A program made the position numbers and the translations under genes. A stretch of DNA of 64,000 nt from Allomyces macrogynus ATCC 38327 (lineage: Eukaryota; Blastocladiomycota; Blastocladiomycetes; Blastocladiales; Blastocladiaceae), in assembly GCA_000151295.1 (NCBI GenBank), contig GG745359.1, positions 547,159 through 611,158 of the forward strand, in the 5' to 3' direction. The notes below the pieces were generated by a model. That model worked only from the letters and a program-made list of their open reading frames with translations, did not search any database and was not told the origin of the DNA. This document shows positions 44,953 through 56,037 of this stretch, one piece after another; within the stretch, counting starts at the first letter, position 1; each line of letters begins with the position of its first letter.

Positions 44953-45957
44953 GGCGACCAGGTGAGACAGGTGGTGCAGATCGAAGGCGGCAAGTCGTGC
45001 GCGAGCCGAGGGTCTGAATCTGCGGCAGCGGGCCGAAACGTCGCAGTCGTGGTCGGTGTCGTCGACCCGCCGCCGTCTTAAGATTGGCGACGGCCGACGC
45101 GTGGTTCAGCGCGAGACGTTGCAGTGCACGTGATCGCAGATTTCATCTTGTCTCAGCCTTACGTGCTACTCAAGTGCTCATGAAGACGACGGCCGGGCGC
45201 GACGTGCGATGCCTCCACTTAGCGCCAGTGCAACGTGTGTACTGCTGCTCCGTCTTTGCACTGCTGCTCCGTCTTTGCTCGCCCGACACGCACGACCAGC
45301 GGCAAGTGCCGTGCCGCTCTGCGGCCAGCGCAAGAACACGCTTCGCCTCGCTTCCTGCCGCACGGCAAGTCGGCCCCCGCGTTCGTGCACTTCCTGCCAG
45401 CACGTCGGCCAAATCCAACATTGTCGTGCAACCGACGCGTTCGTACGCCCCGCCGACGCCCAACGGCCCAGGACGAGGACCGAAACGAGGTGCAAGGCAG
45501 CGACAAGGTTCTTGCGACGCACCTGCATGCCCGGTCGACCCAAAACCACGTTCCAAGTTCAACCCATCACCCACCCTCGCCGCACTCTATTTGCCGGTGA
45601 GCCCTGCACGCGCGAGCTCGTTCTGTCCCGACTCGGCAAGTCGTCTCGCCAAACTACGACGGCCCGCCCCCTCTACTTCTCTGCTCTCCTCTACCTGTCT
45701 CCCTGCTGCCGTCCTTCCACGACCGGCTCGCTGATCGGCGACGAGGGCGCCCTCCAAAGACACTGCCGCCTCCCCGCCGCTCCGACCCTCGTGAGCACAG
45801 CAAGCGTCCTTAACGGTCCTGATCCGCTTCGTGTCTCGCGACTTCGACGTGCCTCTGCACCGGGCGCAACGCCACGACTCGCTCCCGACGCACGCAGCGT
45901 GCCCCCATCGCCCCCCCGCGTCGCTTCCAATTTCGGTTCCTCCAACGAACGAGCACC
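44953..45957. promoter_or_regulatory. Divergent promoter region Siw14-type gene / AFI1
   Basis: 1.0 kb between divergent starts. Frames across it are Arg/Ser-rich and lack family words. A 19-bp tandem duplication sits inside. The C-rich stretch just before 45958 is a likely 5' UTR of the AFI1-type gene. Confidence 0.5.
45240..45280. repeat. Tandem duplication, 19-bp unit
   Basis: Two adjacent copies of ACTGCTGCTCCGTCTTTGC in the divergent promoter region. Confidence 0.9.
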
Positions 45958-48900
45958 ATGGACGCAGTACCAACCTCGCCGGCGCCGGGCACGGCCATGG
46001 CGTACGGCCGTACTAGCGAGGACGAGTCGGGTCTCGCGACGCGCCACGTCGATTTCATTCTTGCCGCTGAATTCAATATCGACACGGGATCCGGCCTGTC
46101 GTTCGAGTACCCGACGCGCACGGGCACCGATGAACGGTGCGCACAGCTCGCGACACTTATTGTTGGCAGGCTCGGACCGGTACTCACGCAGAAATGATCG
46201 GTAGGACACTCGCGGAATTGATGCTGCCCGACGGCGCGCACCAGAGAGACATGGATTGGACCGTCTTCTTCCTCAACCAGTCGAACCCGGAGCCGTCGCG
46301 ACCGCTACTCTTTGTCCACAACCTCGTGCGCACGCGACACGACAGTGCCAAGCGCCGTGGAGCCACAGTCAAGGCTATGGCTGTCGCGTCGCGCCATCAA
46401 TTCATTCACGTCTTCAGGGTACCCGATTGTGTGCTTTGGTCGAGCGGGATTGCTACGATTTCGTGCCGTACTGATTCAGATGTCGCATTCTGTAGCCCGT
46501 CCTGATCCTGGCAATGGAAAAATATCTCGACAACCCGTGCGCGGCCGTCCTCGCCGAAGTCTATGACGCCATCAACGCCATGGACTTGTCGGCCATGCCG
46601 CGGCTCACGCGCTCGATGCGCCTGATTCTGCGCAATACCGACGCGACGAGCCCATCGCTCTTTGAGCACCTGACGCCGGAGTACATGCCGTCCCCAGCAC
46701 TCGCGTCGGCCGGCGACTTGGGCACGGGCGAGTCCAAGCGCGGCAGCTTGATGGCACTTGGTGCAGCCAAATACAACAAGGATTCGCACCACCACGAGAC
46801 CAAGATCGAGTACTGTGGCGTCAAGATCCCCGTGCGGATCCCGCTCACATTTGTCATGACGACCGAGGAGGTCTCGGATGTTCGTACTCGTTTTGTGGAC
46901 TCCCTCCTTTCGCTTGTCAATGATTCTAACATGATCTCGTTGGACTTGGCCCACCCCTTAGTTTTCGATTATCAAGCTTTTCAATACCTTTTCGACGGCC
47001 TCATTCCCACCACCATGGTACGCGCCGCTGCACACGTTCAAGGAGCAGACGCACCCGATCTTGCTCTTGCTCAACGCCATGTGGTCGCACAAGCGCGTCT
47101 TGTTTGTGGGCAAGGGGGCCGGCGAAGTCGCAAGCTATGTGCTTGCGGCATGCTCGCTCGCGTCTGGGTGCGGCGTCGTTTTGCGCGGGTTCACGGAGCG
47201 CGCGTTCCCATACACGTGCCTGGCCAACGTGGACGCGTTGCTGAACTGGTGCGTTACACCTACCTTCTACTCCCCTTTGCGCGATTTGCGTCTCATCTTC
47301 ACTATTCGATAGCCCAGGGTACATTGCCGGCGTGACTAATCCGTTCTTTGCCGAAAAGACCAAGTGGTGGGACGTGTGTTTCAGCGTGACGACTGGCCGC
47401 GTCGTGGTCTCGCCCGACTTTGATTGCCAGCCCATCAAGCGACCGTCGTTCCTGTCCTCGATTCTCGGCGGCAGCGACAAGAAAAAGGCGCTCTTGGCCC
47501 CGCGCACGACCAGTTTCACGCACTCGCTTGTGAGTGCCGGGTCAGGTGCGAGTGGGACGGCCACTCCCACGGCGTCAGAACCGCCCACACCAAGTGTCGA
47601 GGACGTGATGCCTGGATTCTCGTCGACCTCGCCCTCGTCGTCCCGGCCGTCGTCGTTCCCACCGCTTTCGAGTTCGCCGGTCCCGAACCGGCCGCTTCCT
47701 CCAACCCCGTCGGCGTCGCGGCCGTCGAGTATGCCCACGTCGATCGAGTCGGGTGCCGTGTCGCCACCACTGACCATGGACTCGGAACTGGCCGAGGACG
47801 CGGCGCTCGCATCAGCATTTGTCTCGCCATCTCCGTCGATTGGGCCCGCCGCAGTCGACAGCGACGCCGACGCAGATCCGAGTGATGGTGCCACGACCGA
47901 CCTCGCGACCGTCGCGACCGTCTCGGAACCCCTTCTCGTCGTTTCCACCAACCTCTCGCACCTCGCACCCAGCTCGTCATGTGGGTCGCTGCCGTCACCC
48001 TCGGTCGTCTCGTACGCGGCCGAAACCGTGACCCCAACCAACTCACTCGGCACCGTCGCGCCAAAACGGCCCACCGAGAACGCCGACCTCGTCTTTATTG
48101 CCGAAGTGCAGCACGCGATCGCGTCGCACCGCGGCGAAATCTACGTGCGATCCCTCGTGCAGGCGCACGTACAGCGGTTCGTCGCGGTCGCCGCCGTCTA
48201 CGAAGCGCTCAAGTACGGAACCACGCAACTCGTCCCCCCACCACCACCTCTGCCGCCGCGGGTCCCGCCACCACCTGCCGAGAACGAGTCGTACAAGCGG
48301 TCTAGTGTCGGCCGCGCGTCCGGATCGCCGCTGCTCAGATCGTCGTCGGCACGCGCGCTTGCGCGGAACGCGTCGTCACCGGACATGACCGAGACACCGG
48401 GATCCCCGCGCGCTCAACCTGCGACGCTCCTGTCGCCGACGGGTGGAGCTGCACCGAAGTCGCCCGCGTCGGTCGCACTCGCAGGGTTTGGTGCGGTCTG
48501 GCCTGATGCCGAGTCGCGCGTGCGCGATTTGACCGTACATGCGGGTGTGATTGATGCGTGGCGTGGCATGTCGCCGTCGTACGGCAACTATATCGCGGAC
48601 GTTGCCGCGATGGCCGCGGCGGTTGTGGCGGCACGGCCGGTCCCGCAACAGCCGGTGATGTCGCCGCTTGAGGCCAGTTGTGCGGTAGGCGTGCTCGACG
48701 TGCAGCATCACCTGGACATGCTGCGGCAGTTGAAGCTCGATGGGCCGCATATTGAACAGGTGTACGACTTGCTCATTTCGCATATTGTCACGGACGAGGA
48801 CGTGCTGCACGTACGTTGTTATCTTGTCACCATTCAAACACCTGGATTCTGGACTACCCCCCCCCCCCCCCCCCCCCCCGCCTCTTCCAGCTGCTCTCCC

Positions 48901-49124
48901 TTCTCCCGCTCAACCACGGCGGCCTCATCGTTCTCTCCCCCGGCCTATTCCACCCACTCGCATCCGTCCGGACCAAGGCACGCCGCCTGCTGGGCCGCAT
49001 CGATGCACACCCGGTCGGCGCCAAATTCATGGGCATGCTCAACGCGTTTGTGCGGTTCCAGTACTTGCGCGGCCTCGAGCCGGAACTGCGCGCGTTGCCG
49101 TCACCGGTCGCCGCGTTGCCATGA
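45958..49124 (+). CDS. AFI1: Afi1/SPA-domain protein (DENN-like, polarity axis)
   Basis: Spliced gene of at least six exons. Firm junctions: GATGAACG/GTGCGC to GGTAG/GACACTC, CTTCAGG/GTACCC to TGTAG/CCCGTC, AACTG/GTGCGT to GATAG/CCCAGGG, GTGCTGCAC/GTACGT to TTCCAG/CTGCTC. Family words: HVDFILAAEFNIDTGS, TLAELMLPDGAHQRDMDWTV, RHQFIHVFRPVLILAMEKYL, VRIPLTFVMTTEEVSD, THPILLLLNAMWSHKRVLFV, CPGYIAGVTNPFFAEKTKWW. Yeast Afi1 binds Arf3 and stabilises the polarity axis; the fold is DENN-related. A long Ser/Pro/Thr-rich insert (about 47500-48050) with a poly-Pro run follows the core. The last intron carries a 23-C tract directly before its acceptor. Confidence 0.82.
48857..48879 (+). repeat. Homopolymer tract, 23 C, in an intron
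   Basis: Twenty-three C in a row inside the last intron of the AFI1-type gene, followed by GCCTCTTCCAG and the exon. It occupies the position of the polypyrimidine tract. Confidence 0.9.
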
Positions 49125-49313
49125 ACCCGTGGCTCGTCTGTTGTATATACGTTTTGTGTGCCTCGCTCGAACCCCTCCCTCTCTATTGCCCCGACTGCGC
49201 TCTCCCCCCACTCCTCTCTCCTCATTCGTCCTTGCCCCAAACAAATTGTAGAAGTTGCAGTTGCTGGATATTGTCTTGCTCATCTCAATACAGTCCATCC
49301 ACTGTCCCCATTG

Positions 49314-51517
49314 TCAGCGTCTGCGCCGCGTGATCGCGGCCATGGCCCCGTCCCACGTCAGGTACTCGCACCACGCGCACGGTACGGGCAGTGTCGGTGC
49401 CGCATACAACAACCGCGCGCCGAGTCCCGCAGCGACCGCGACCGTCACGATCGCCAGGAATCGCAGAATCACGTCGAGGACCGGGTCGATGCGGGACACG
49501 CTGCGCGTGCTCGCCAAGTCGCTGTCAGGCACCGCAGGCGCCACGGGCGCCGTCGTCGGCAACGTATCGTTGTTCCCGGCCTTGACCACCGTGCCGGCAA
49601 CGACACTGCGCAGTGGGACGGTCGATTCGACGAGTCGCGGGCGGAGGGCGAATCCGAGCACGAGGCCCACGGCGAATCCAGAAATGTGATTCACGTTGGC
49701 GACTCCCGGGAACCACCCGACAATGAGTGTCAGGAGGGTTTTGATGAAGAGACGCGCGGTGGAGAGGTACGGCCGGTCCAAAAGGGGCCAGCCGGTGATA
49801 TGATCGATGAGGTTCATGGCGAGCAGCGCGTAGGCCCCGCCGTTCGGGCCGAGAATGACTGTGGAGTCGTGAAAGCGCGCTTGAGTGAAGGGGAATTGAT
49901 CGGGGAGAGGACAGAAAAGGATGGATACGGACCAAAGTCCTTGGTGACGAGGAGGGCAGCGAGGATGCTCATGATCCCGGCGGTCACCCACAGGAGCGCG
50001 AATCGGAACCGGCCTATGGTGCGCTCGAGAGGTGGTCCTGGTTCGACGCAAAAACGGCCTTCAGTCACGTCCTCCACGATAATTCACCGGACAGGAGAGC
50101 GTACCCAACCACAGCGTCAATCCCGCCGTAAACACCCAATGCACCAACCCCCTCGGCACGCCAACTGCCGTGATGACGCGCCACCACTGATCCGGCAACT
50201 TCGGGTCACTAAACCCGCCCATCCCACACTGCAGCGCAGACACGGTCACGTTCTGCACGACACGCATGCACGCGGCCGACGCGGCGCCAGTTTGCAGCAA
50301 CCGCGACTCGCTCGGCCCGACCATCGGGTTCACGGTCATCGGCTCGATCCCGCCGTGCATGAGCAGGCTTAAAATAAGCACGACGACGGGCACGAACGCG
50401 AGTAGGTACGACATCCACGGCCACGCAAAGAACGGGTGTTGTGGGCCGACGATCGCCGGGTCGTTGCGCCGGTGCAGGACGTGCATGAGCAGTCCCGTCG
50501 CGGTGTCCTTGCCGTGGGTCTTGGACCCGGACGCTTCGACGAGGGTCGACGTGGACGCTGGAATCGATGCGAGTTTCGCCGGCGAGTCGGGTAACAGCGG
50601 CACCTGTTCCTGCTTGCTTGGCGAAGCGGCAGGGGACATGGCCGGGGATACAGCAGTCGCCGACGCGGGAGTTTCGCGCTTGGTCGATGGTGCCGGTTCT
50701 AGCTCCTCTGGGTGCGCCGCGAGCGAGGCTTCCTGCCTCGTCGCCGTTCTTGCGGCGGGCGGCGGCGCCGACGCGCGGTCCGTGACCCGCCATATCGGTA
50801 CTGCTTTGGGGGGCGCGGGTTGTCCACCCGATCGCGGATCTGGCAGGACCTGGACCGCGTGTGGGCCTGACCGGAGGAACCGGTCGGCGCGCGAGGACTC
50901 GGGCGCTTCGAGGGCGTTGCGGCGCATGCTTTCGAGCCACTGCGCCGCGTCGCGGTAAACTGGCGACGGTTCTGGGTCGACGTGGCACTGCGCTGCGACG
51001 GGACTGCGAGGTAGGTCGGTGCGGCTGCGCGGCGAGCGCAGGGACAGGGCATTACGCGGCGGCGGGAGAGGTGGGGCGTTAGTGTTGCGGCCGCGGAGCG
51101 ACAGGGATCGCGAGTGGTGGTGGCCCGCGGTGGAAGGGTTCGGGAGGGTGAGTGCCGGGTGGCCGACGATAATGGCTTCAACAACGACCTAGATTTGAGG
51201 AGCGGTGAGGATACTGGCGCAGAGATCAATAAATATGAACACTTGCGTACTTGGCAAATGGAATGAACGTCAATGACCTGCCGCTCGCGGTCCCGCATTC
51301 TGACGCCGTTCGGGAACAGCACCGCGTCGACCTCGACCTGCGTCAGCGGGAAAATGGCGTTGCGAATCGGCACCGGCGCATGCTGCTCGCACCAGTCGTG
51401 GTAGGCGGCATCGCACAGCTCAACAGCCTGGTCGTAGGGCAACGAGTCCTGCTCGGTTGCCTGTGCAATGTGGCGCGACACGACAGCATAGACGGTGCGG
51501 GGCAGTTGCGTGTCCAT
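49314..51517 (-). CDS. Rhomboid-family pseudoprotease (iRhom-like)
   Basis: Four exons (51517-51251, 51188-50105, 50037-49933, 49858-49314) give 666 aa; phases agree; donors GTACGC, GTACGC and GTCCGT. About 300 N-terminal residues are cytosolic and Ser/Pro/Arg-rich. Membrane core: PWMSYLLAFVPVVVLILSLL, the loop word NPMVGPSESRLLQTGA, VHWVFTAGLTLWLG, IGRFRFALLWVTAGIMSILA, VILGPNGGAYALLAM and NVNHISGFAVGLVLGFAL. Active rhomboids have GxSG here; this protein has GPNG with Asn491 for the Ser, and the usual HxxxN loop-2 word reads HWVFT. His543 is kept. The GPxG form is that of iRhoms, which escort membrane proteins instead of cutting them. It is convergent with the AFI1-type gene. Confidence 0.85.
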
Positions 51518-52109
51518 GGTGTTGGTTCGTGAAAACGGGAATACGGTGTGCAGAGGGATCAGGACTGCCGGGCGAGTCGTGGAGGCCTTGGCGGTGTGGG
51601 TGGGTCCAAGACGGTCGATGATTAGCGTCCCTGCTGCACTGCAAGGCGGCGGACTTAAAGCGTCTTTGCGAGTTTGCAGCAGGTGAGAAGAGGCAAGTTG
51701 CGTGCAGCCGCCTAGCATGGCGAGGGATACGAGCAGGGACGGCGGGGAACAAACCAGAGAAGCCATTGCAACAGACTTATCTGGCCTTTGATCAAAGTCT
51801 TAATGCCGTTTCACGCCATGAACATCACGTCTCGCAGCTTCCACGTGTGATGGGCGATTTCCACGTGTGAATTGTGCTGATCCTTTTGCGTGTTGCTTGC
51901 TTGCCTGCGTCGCTCGCTCCAAGTCGGCTGCAATAATCGACACCAACCACACCAACCAGAAAATCCGTCCTCGTCGACAACCGCCTGCAGCACGACGCGA
52001 TCGGCGACAGAAACCGCCGAGCCGCTCACCAACTTGCTGCACGCGGATACGCGATCACGACCTCGACGCGCTCCTGTTGCCGATCCGGGTGGCCAACAAT
52101 CCGACCACG
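51518..52109. promoter_or_regulatory. Divergent promoter region
   Basis: 592 bp between the pseudo-rhomboid start and the rightward gene at 52110. Frames are not supported as genes. An imperfect direct repeat of TTCCACGTGTGA lies near 51838-51870. Confidence 0.5.
51838..51870. repeat. Direct repeat containing CACGTG
   Basis: TTCCACGTGTGA occurs twice about 20 bp apart. The CACGTG core is an E-box, the site class of bHLH regulators such as Cbf1 or Pho4; binding is not shown by the sequence. Confidence 0.6.
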
Positions 52110-53285
52110 ATGCCGCGCAACTACTCGTTCCTCAGCTCGGCGTCGGCCGCGCAGGCCACCGCGCACCACCTCAAACGCTCGCTCGGCATCACGTTCCCTT
52201 GGCGGTACAAGGACGCCCTGCCGCTCCCGCGGCTCACGCACGACGATCTCGTGTTTCCGACGCTCAACGCCGAGCTCGCGCACTGTGGTTCGCTCGCGAA
52301 AATGTGGGCTGGTCTCGTCACCAAGCCCTTGACCTACCAAGTCTCGCAGTGGGTCGGCGAACGCGTTTTGCAAAACAATCTGGGCCCGGAATATTTCCCG
52401 GACGGGTTCTTGAAGGGCGCCTATGTCGCCGTCACGCCGGCACTGCAGGCGCTGTCCTACTCGCCGTCTGACCCGATGGCCTGGGACAAGCCGTTTGCCA
52501 AGAGCATCTTCACGCCGGAAATGCACGAGCGGTTCGACCGCGAGTTCACCAAGTTGCGCGAAATGGGGGACACGGGGATTGAGTTGGCCGTGAATGACGT
52601 GCACGACGCGCGGATCAAGGACATTTGGGTCCTGGTACGTGCGATGCTCGCATGGGGGGATAAATGCATGCGTGCTGGTGGTCGTACCGATTGACCCCCT
52701 GACCACTAGTCGCTTCTTTCGCCCGTCTAGTTTGGTCCCAAGCGCGTTCTTCTCGCAAACAGACCCGATCCGTCACGGGCCAGTACGTTCGTTCCATCAC
52801 CCTTTCGCAACAATCGCCTGGCTCATTCGCATTTCGCCATTCCTTCAGTCTTGAAGCTCGGCACCCTCACCGCGAGTGCGGCACGGTCCGAGGACGCGTC
52901 CAATGCCATGAACGCCCTGAAGCTCGACCTCATGGAGGGCATCCAAGTCCATATCGACGTGGAATACTCGCTCGACTGCGCACTGACGGTCTATCAGACG
53001 TCGTCCGCCAAACCAATCGAGGGCGACGCAGCAGCAGCAGCAGAGGAGCCAGCACCAACGGGAGACGGGGCCGATCCTGTGCAGCAGACTGTCGTCAAGT
53101 CATTCCCCGTCTTCCACGAGACCACGGCACGGCGCGACTTGGTGCTGCGCTTCTCGTCGCCCTACTTTGAGCCGTCCGACGCCATTTCGCAGTCGGGACC
53201 CGGCGGGATGCAGGAGCGCGTATGGGATTGGGACTGGAAGATTTCCGACATTGATTATTTGTTGGAGGCCGAGGGCCGCGATTAA
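52110..53285 (+). CDS. Possible mitochondrial protein, Tim44/mL45-like fold uncertain
   Basis: Two exons (52110-52634, 52857-53285) give 317 aa. The donor is GTACGT; the acceptor (TTGAAG) was chosen because it keeps the frame from DIWVL into GTLTASAARSED. The N-terminus MPRNYSFLSSASAAQATAHH followed by LKRSLG looks like a mitochondrial presequence. Further words: FTPEMHERFDREFTKLREMG, IELAVNDVHDARIKDIWVL, GIQVHIDVEYSLDCALTVYQ, FPVFHETTARRDLVLRF and a Trp-rich end VWDWDWKISDIDYLLEAEG. The beta-strand-rich C-terminal half and final VW-type strand resemble the Tim44/mL45/Mba1 group, but no decisive motif was found. An Ala/Glu-rich insert sits at about residue 235. Confidence 0.55.
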
Positions 53286-54539
53286 CCAATAGCGAATCAT
53301 CCAACTTTGTTTGATTTCAAAGCCGGCAAATGTAGGTGATTTGCCAGGCAACCATGATTGAGCTGTTGCATCTCAAACTGAGGTGACGCTGGTTGAACTG
53401 ATCGGAGATGAGTTCCATGTTGATGAACCCATTAAAATTGCGATAGGTATTTACATTTCAAGGCAAGCGGAAAACAACCGTCTGACTTCACGATAAGCGC
53501 TTGCTTTTCAATACTATCCAGGCAAGAAGTTGCTGGGGCCAGCGAGAGACGCAGTAAACGGCAGACTCGCAGAATGTGAATAGCCGGTCTCTACACGTAC
53601 CATGACAGGGCTCGAACTGGGAGTGTTCAGACCTGGAGGGGTAGTAGCCGCAGACATGGTGTGGAGTTGTGCTGAGGTGGCATGAAATGGCAGACGCATG
53701 ATAAATGAGAGCAGATCATGCTGCGCAGAATCAAAAGACAAGAGCACATCATCCTCGTTATGAGCAGCTTCAACATAGGGCAACACAATGTGCGGGACAT
53801 CTGGGGAGGTAACGTGAGGATCACAGAATAGGAAGGAAATAAGTTATACAGTGGCCGCAACACAGAACAAAAGTCGAACAAAAGAGAGAATCGGAGTCAA
53901 AATACCAGACACATACCTGTCCAACGGCCATATAGATTTTTCACGACAGTCTCGCATTGAACTGGATCCTGCAGTGCATCGAGAGCCCTTCTGTGCGCCA
54001 GGTTGAGGATCAGGCCAAATTTGACAGGGGCGCCTGCCGTGTGTTGGGTAACCAGCGACGTGACGAGCTTGATCATTTCCACATTGGCGTTGTTGACGAG
54101 GTGCAGGGAGGCACCCACAGGCCGTGGTCTTGCCAGTGCCAAGCGACAAGCCACTGGAAGAGACAGGCACGCCCACAATCGTGTTGAACAGCGTCGATTT
54201 GCCAGCGCCTGGGTTGCTGCACACCATGACTGATGACTTCCAGCCCTTTTCTTCATCGGCCGAATGGGATGGAGCGCCACCAAGGGCCGAGGAGGGAACA
54301 CCACTGATACTTGTCAGAGCTGCCATGGCAGGCATTGTGGTCAATGGCTGATGCAGTGGCAGCACCTCGGCCTCCAGCACTGGCGCGTCGACATTCACAC
54401 CCGAGTCACGGCCAAGGCAATGCATGCCCGTGTTCAGGAATGCAAACACATGGCCGACCTGCTCACACAGGAGCAGAACATTGTCCTCGCCCTCCACGTC
54501 TCCCAAAAACGGTAGGACAATATTGGAAACCACTATGAT

Positions 54540-54555
54540 GGGGGGGGGGGGGGGG
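54540..54555. repeat. Homopolymer tract, 16 G (poly-C on the gene strand)
   Basis: On the minus strand it is poly-C immediately upstream of an ATCATAG acceptor in the tandem GTPase gene. Confidence 0.85.
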
Positions 54556-55358
54556 TTGAGTGAGCGAATAGCAGTGAGCCAAGCCAGCCAAAGAACGACC
54601 AACAACTGTCCCAGAGGACATGAGCAGGGGTGGCGAGCCAGAGAGTATCAGCGCTGGCTCGCCAATAGAAAACAGGCTCACCAATAGAAAACACATCAAG
54701 CAAACGTACGCTGGCTGTTGCAGAGCTCCCTGACGACAGTTTCGCGCTGGCTTGGGTTGCTGAGCGCAGCAAGACCTTGCCATGCTCCTGGTTGAGAATC
54801 AGGCCAAACTCGATGGGATCCACAACGCGCTGGCGCACAAGCAACATGACAATCTTGATCATTTCCACGTCTTCATACCGCACGAGATTCGGTTTGGCGC
54901 CAACGCCAGCCACAATGATAAGACGCATTGGGCGGGCCAGCATAGTGTCCAAGGCAGCAACCAGTTTGGCTGCCAGATTCGCTCCTGTGCCTGTGTCAAG
55001 AATGCCTGGCGCGTCAAAGATGCACATGCCAAAGGGACCAGCGTGCAACTGCTGCTTGGTCATCATGCCTGTGCCAAGTGAAACACCACTTTGGAACACA
55101 ATGTGGCCCAGGAGTGAATTGATGAGCATCATTTTACCCGCACCTGGGTTCCCACACACCACTATGGACGACTTCCATTCTGTTGCTGCCAAAACCAGAA
55201 ATGATGGTGTGCCGCCTTCTGTCATTGCTTGCTCCTTGAGTTGATGATTAAAATTTTGTCAATAACACTCGACACGTGAATCAAGATGATGCGAGCACAC
55301 TGTTGGGATATGCACATGTATTTACCTCCATCTTGAAAAAGGTAACAGCAGGTGTGCA

Positions 55359-55374
55359 GGGGGGGGGGGGGGGG
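55359..55374. repeat. Homopolymer tract, 16 G (poly-C on the gene strand)
   Basis: On the minus strand it is poly-C about 22 nt upstream of a TTTTTCAAG acceptor, within the first intron of the tandem GTPase gene. Confidence 0.85.
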
Positions 55375-55410
55375 CGCAAGTGTACGTACCTCAGTGGAAG
55401 AGTTGACCAT

Positions 55411-56037
55411 GACGAGAGATCACTGTTGCCCACCAAATGGCAGGGCGCCTTGTCACTTTTATATGAGCAGCAAGGAACAATGGATGGATGGAGCGTGTGC
55501 TGTGTGCATGCATGCGTCAACCGTGCAACCAAAGCGGCCCAATGACAATGACACGGAAGTGTGAATGGGCTGCAAAAATGGCATGGAGCCAACACTGCCC
55601 CGCCTCCCAAGACATCCAATGTGGTTGTGATGCGCGATATTTCCATGTCTTGCCACGTCCCAAATTTGCCCCTTGTACAACAGATAATTCACAATGGTGA
55701 CATGGAAGTGAACCAACCACCATGGCGAGCTCAGTGGGCACACTTGCTGGCTGGTTGGTTGGTGCAAACACACCTACAGCTACCACCAACCACGTCAGTC
55801 TCCACCACTTTGCTGCCCGCTCACCATACTGCTTCACCATCTCTGTGCCCATCTGGATACGTTTGAAGTACAGCGAGCCAACTGAGCCGGGGATAAATAC
55901 CACGCTTGGCCTGTTGTCTTTTCCCTGTCCGCCAAAAACAGTGACCAACCTTTGACTCTCCAATTGCTGCTGGCTGCAGCTCATCCATTCTCTCCCTGAC
56001 AGTCTCCCCCTCACTTGCAGCTCCCAACCCTCCAACC
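55411..56037. promoter_or_regulatory. Divergent promoter region of two GTPase genes
   Basis: 627 bp between the leftward tandem GTPase gene and the rightward GTPase gene at 56038. A TATA-like GATAAATA lies at about 55892-55899 for the rightward gene. A 220-codon minus-strand frame crosses it without any domain. Confidence 0.45.

Larger units (their letters stand above)
53514..55410 (-). pseudogene. Tandem P-loop GTPase gene (two GTPase modules), damaged
   Basis: Minus-strand gene with a 7-codon first exon (MVNSSTE, 55410-55390), then module 1 (55234-54710): CGNPGAGKMMLINSLLG (G1), IFDAPGILDTG (G3), FGLILNQEHG (G4-like). A GTACGT donor at 54709 and an acceptor at 54533-54534 after a poly-C tract lead to the linker NIVLPFLGDVEGEDNVLLL, which continues without a stop into module 2: VMVCSNPGAGKSTLFNTIVG, then NVEMIKLVTSLV and KFGLILNLAH; its donor is GTATGT and its last exon begins DVPHIVLPYVEAAHNEDD. 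Module 1 needs a 1-nt shift near 54745 to join its splice partner; module 2 has lost about 70 residues including G3. P-loop GTPases of the AIG1-like kind act in membranes or immunity elsewhere; role here unknown. Confidence 0.6.
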
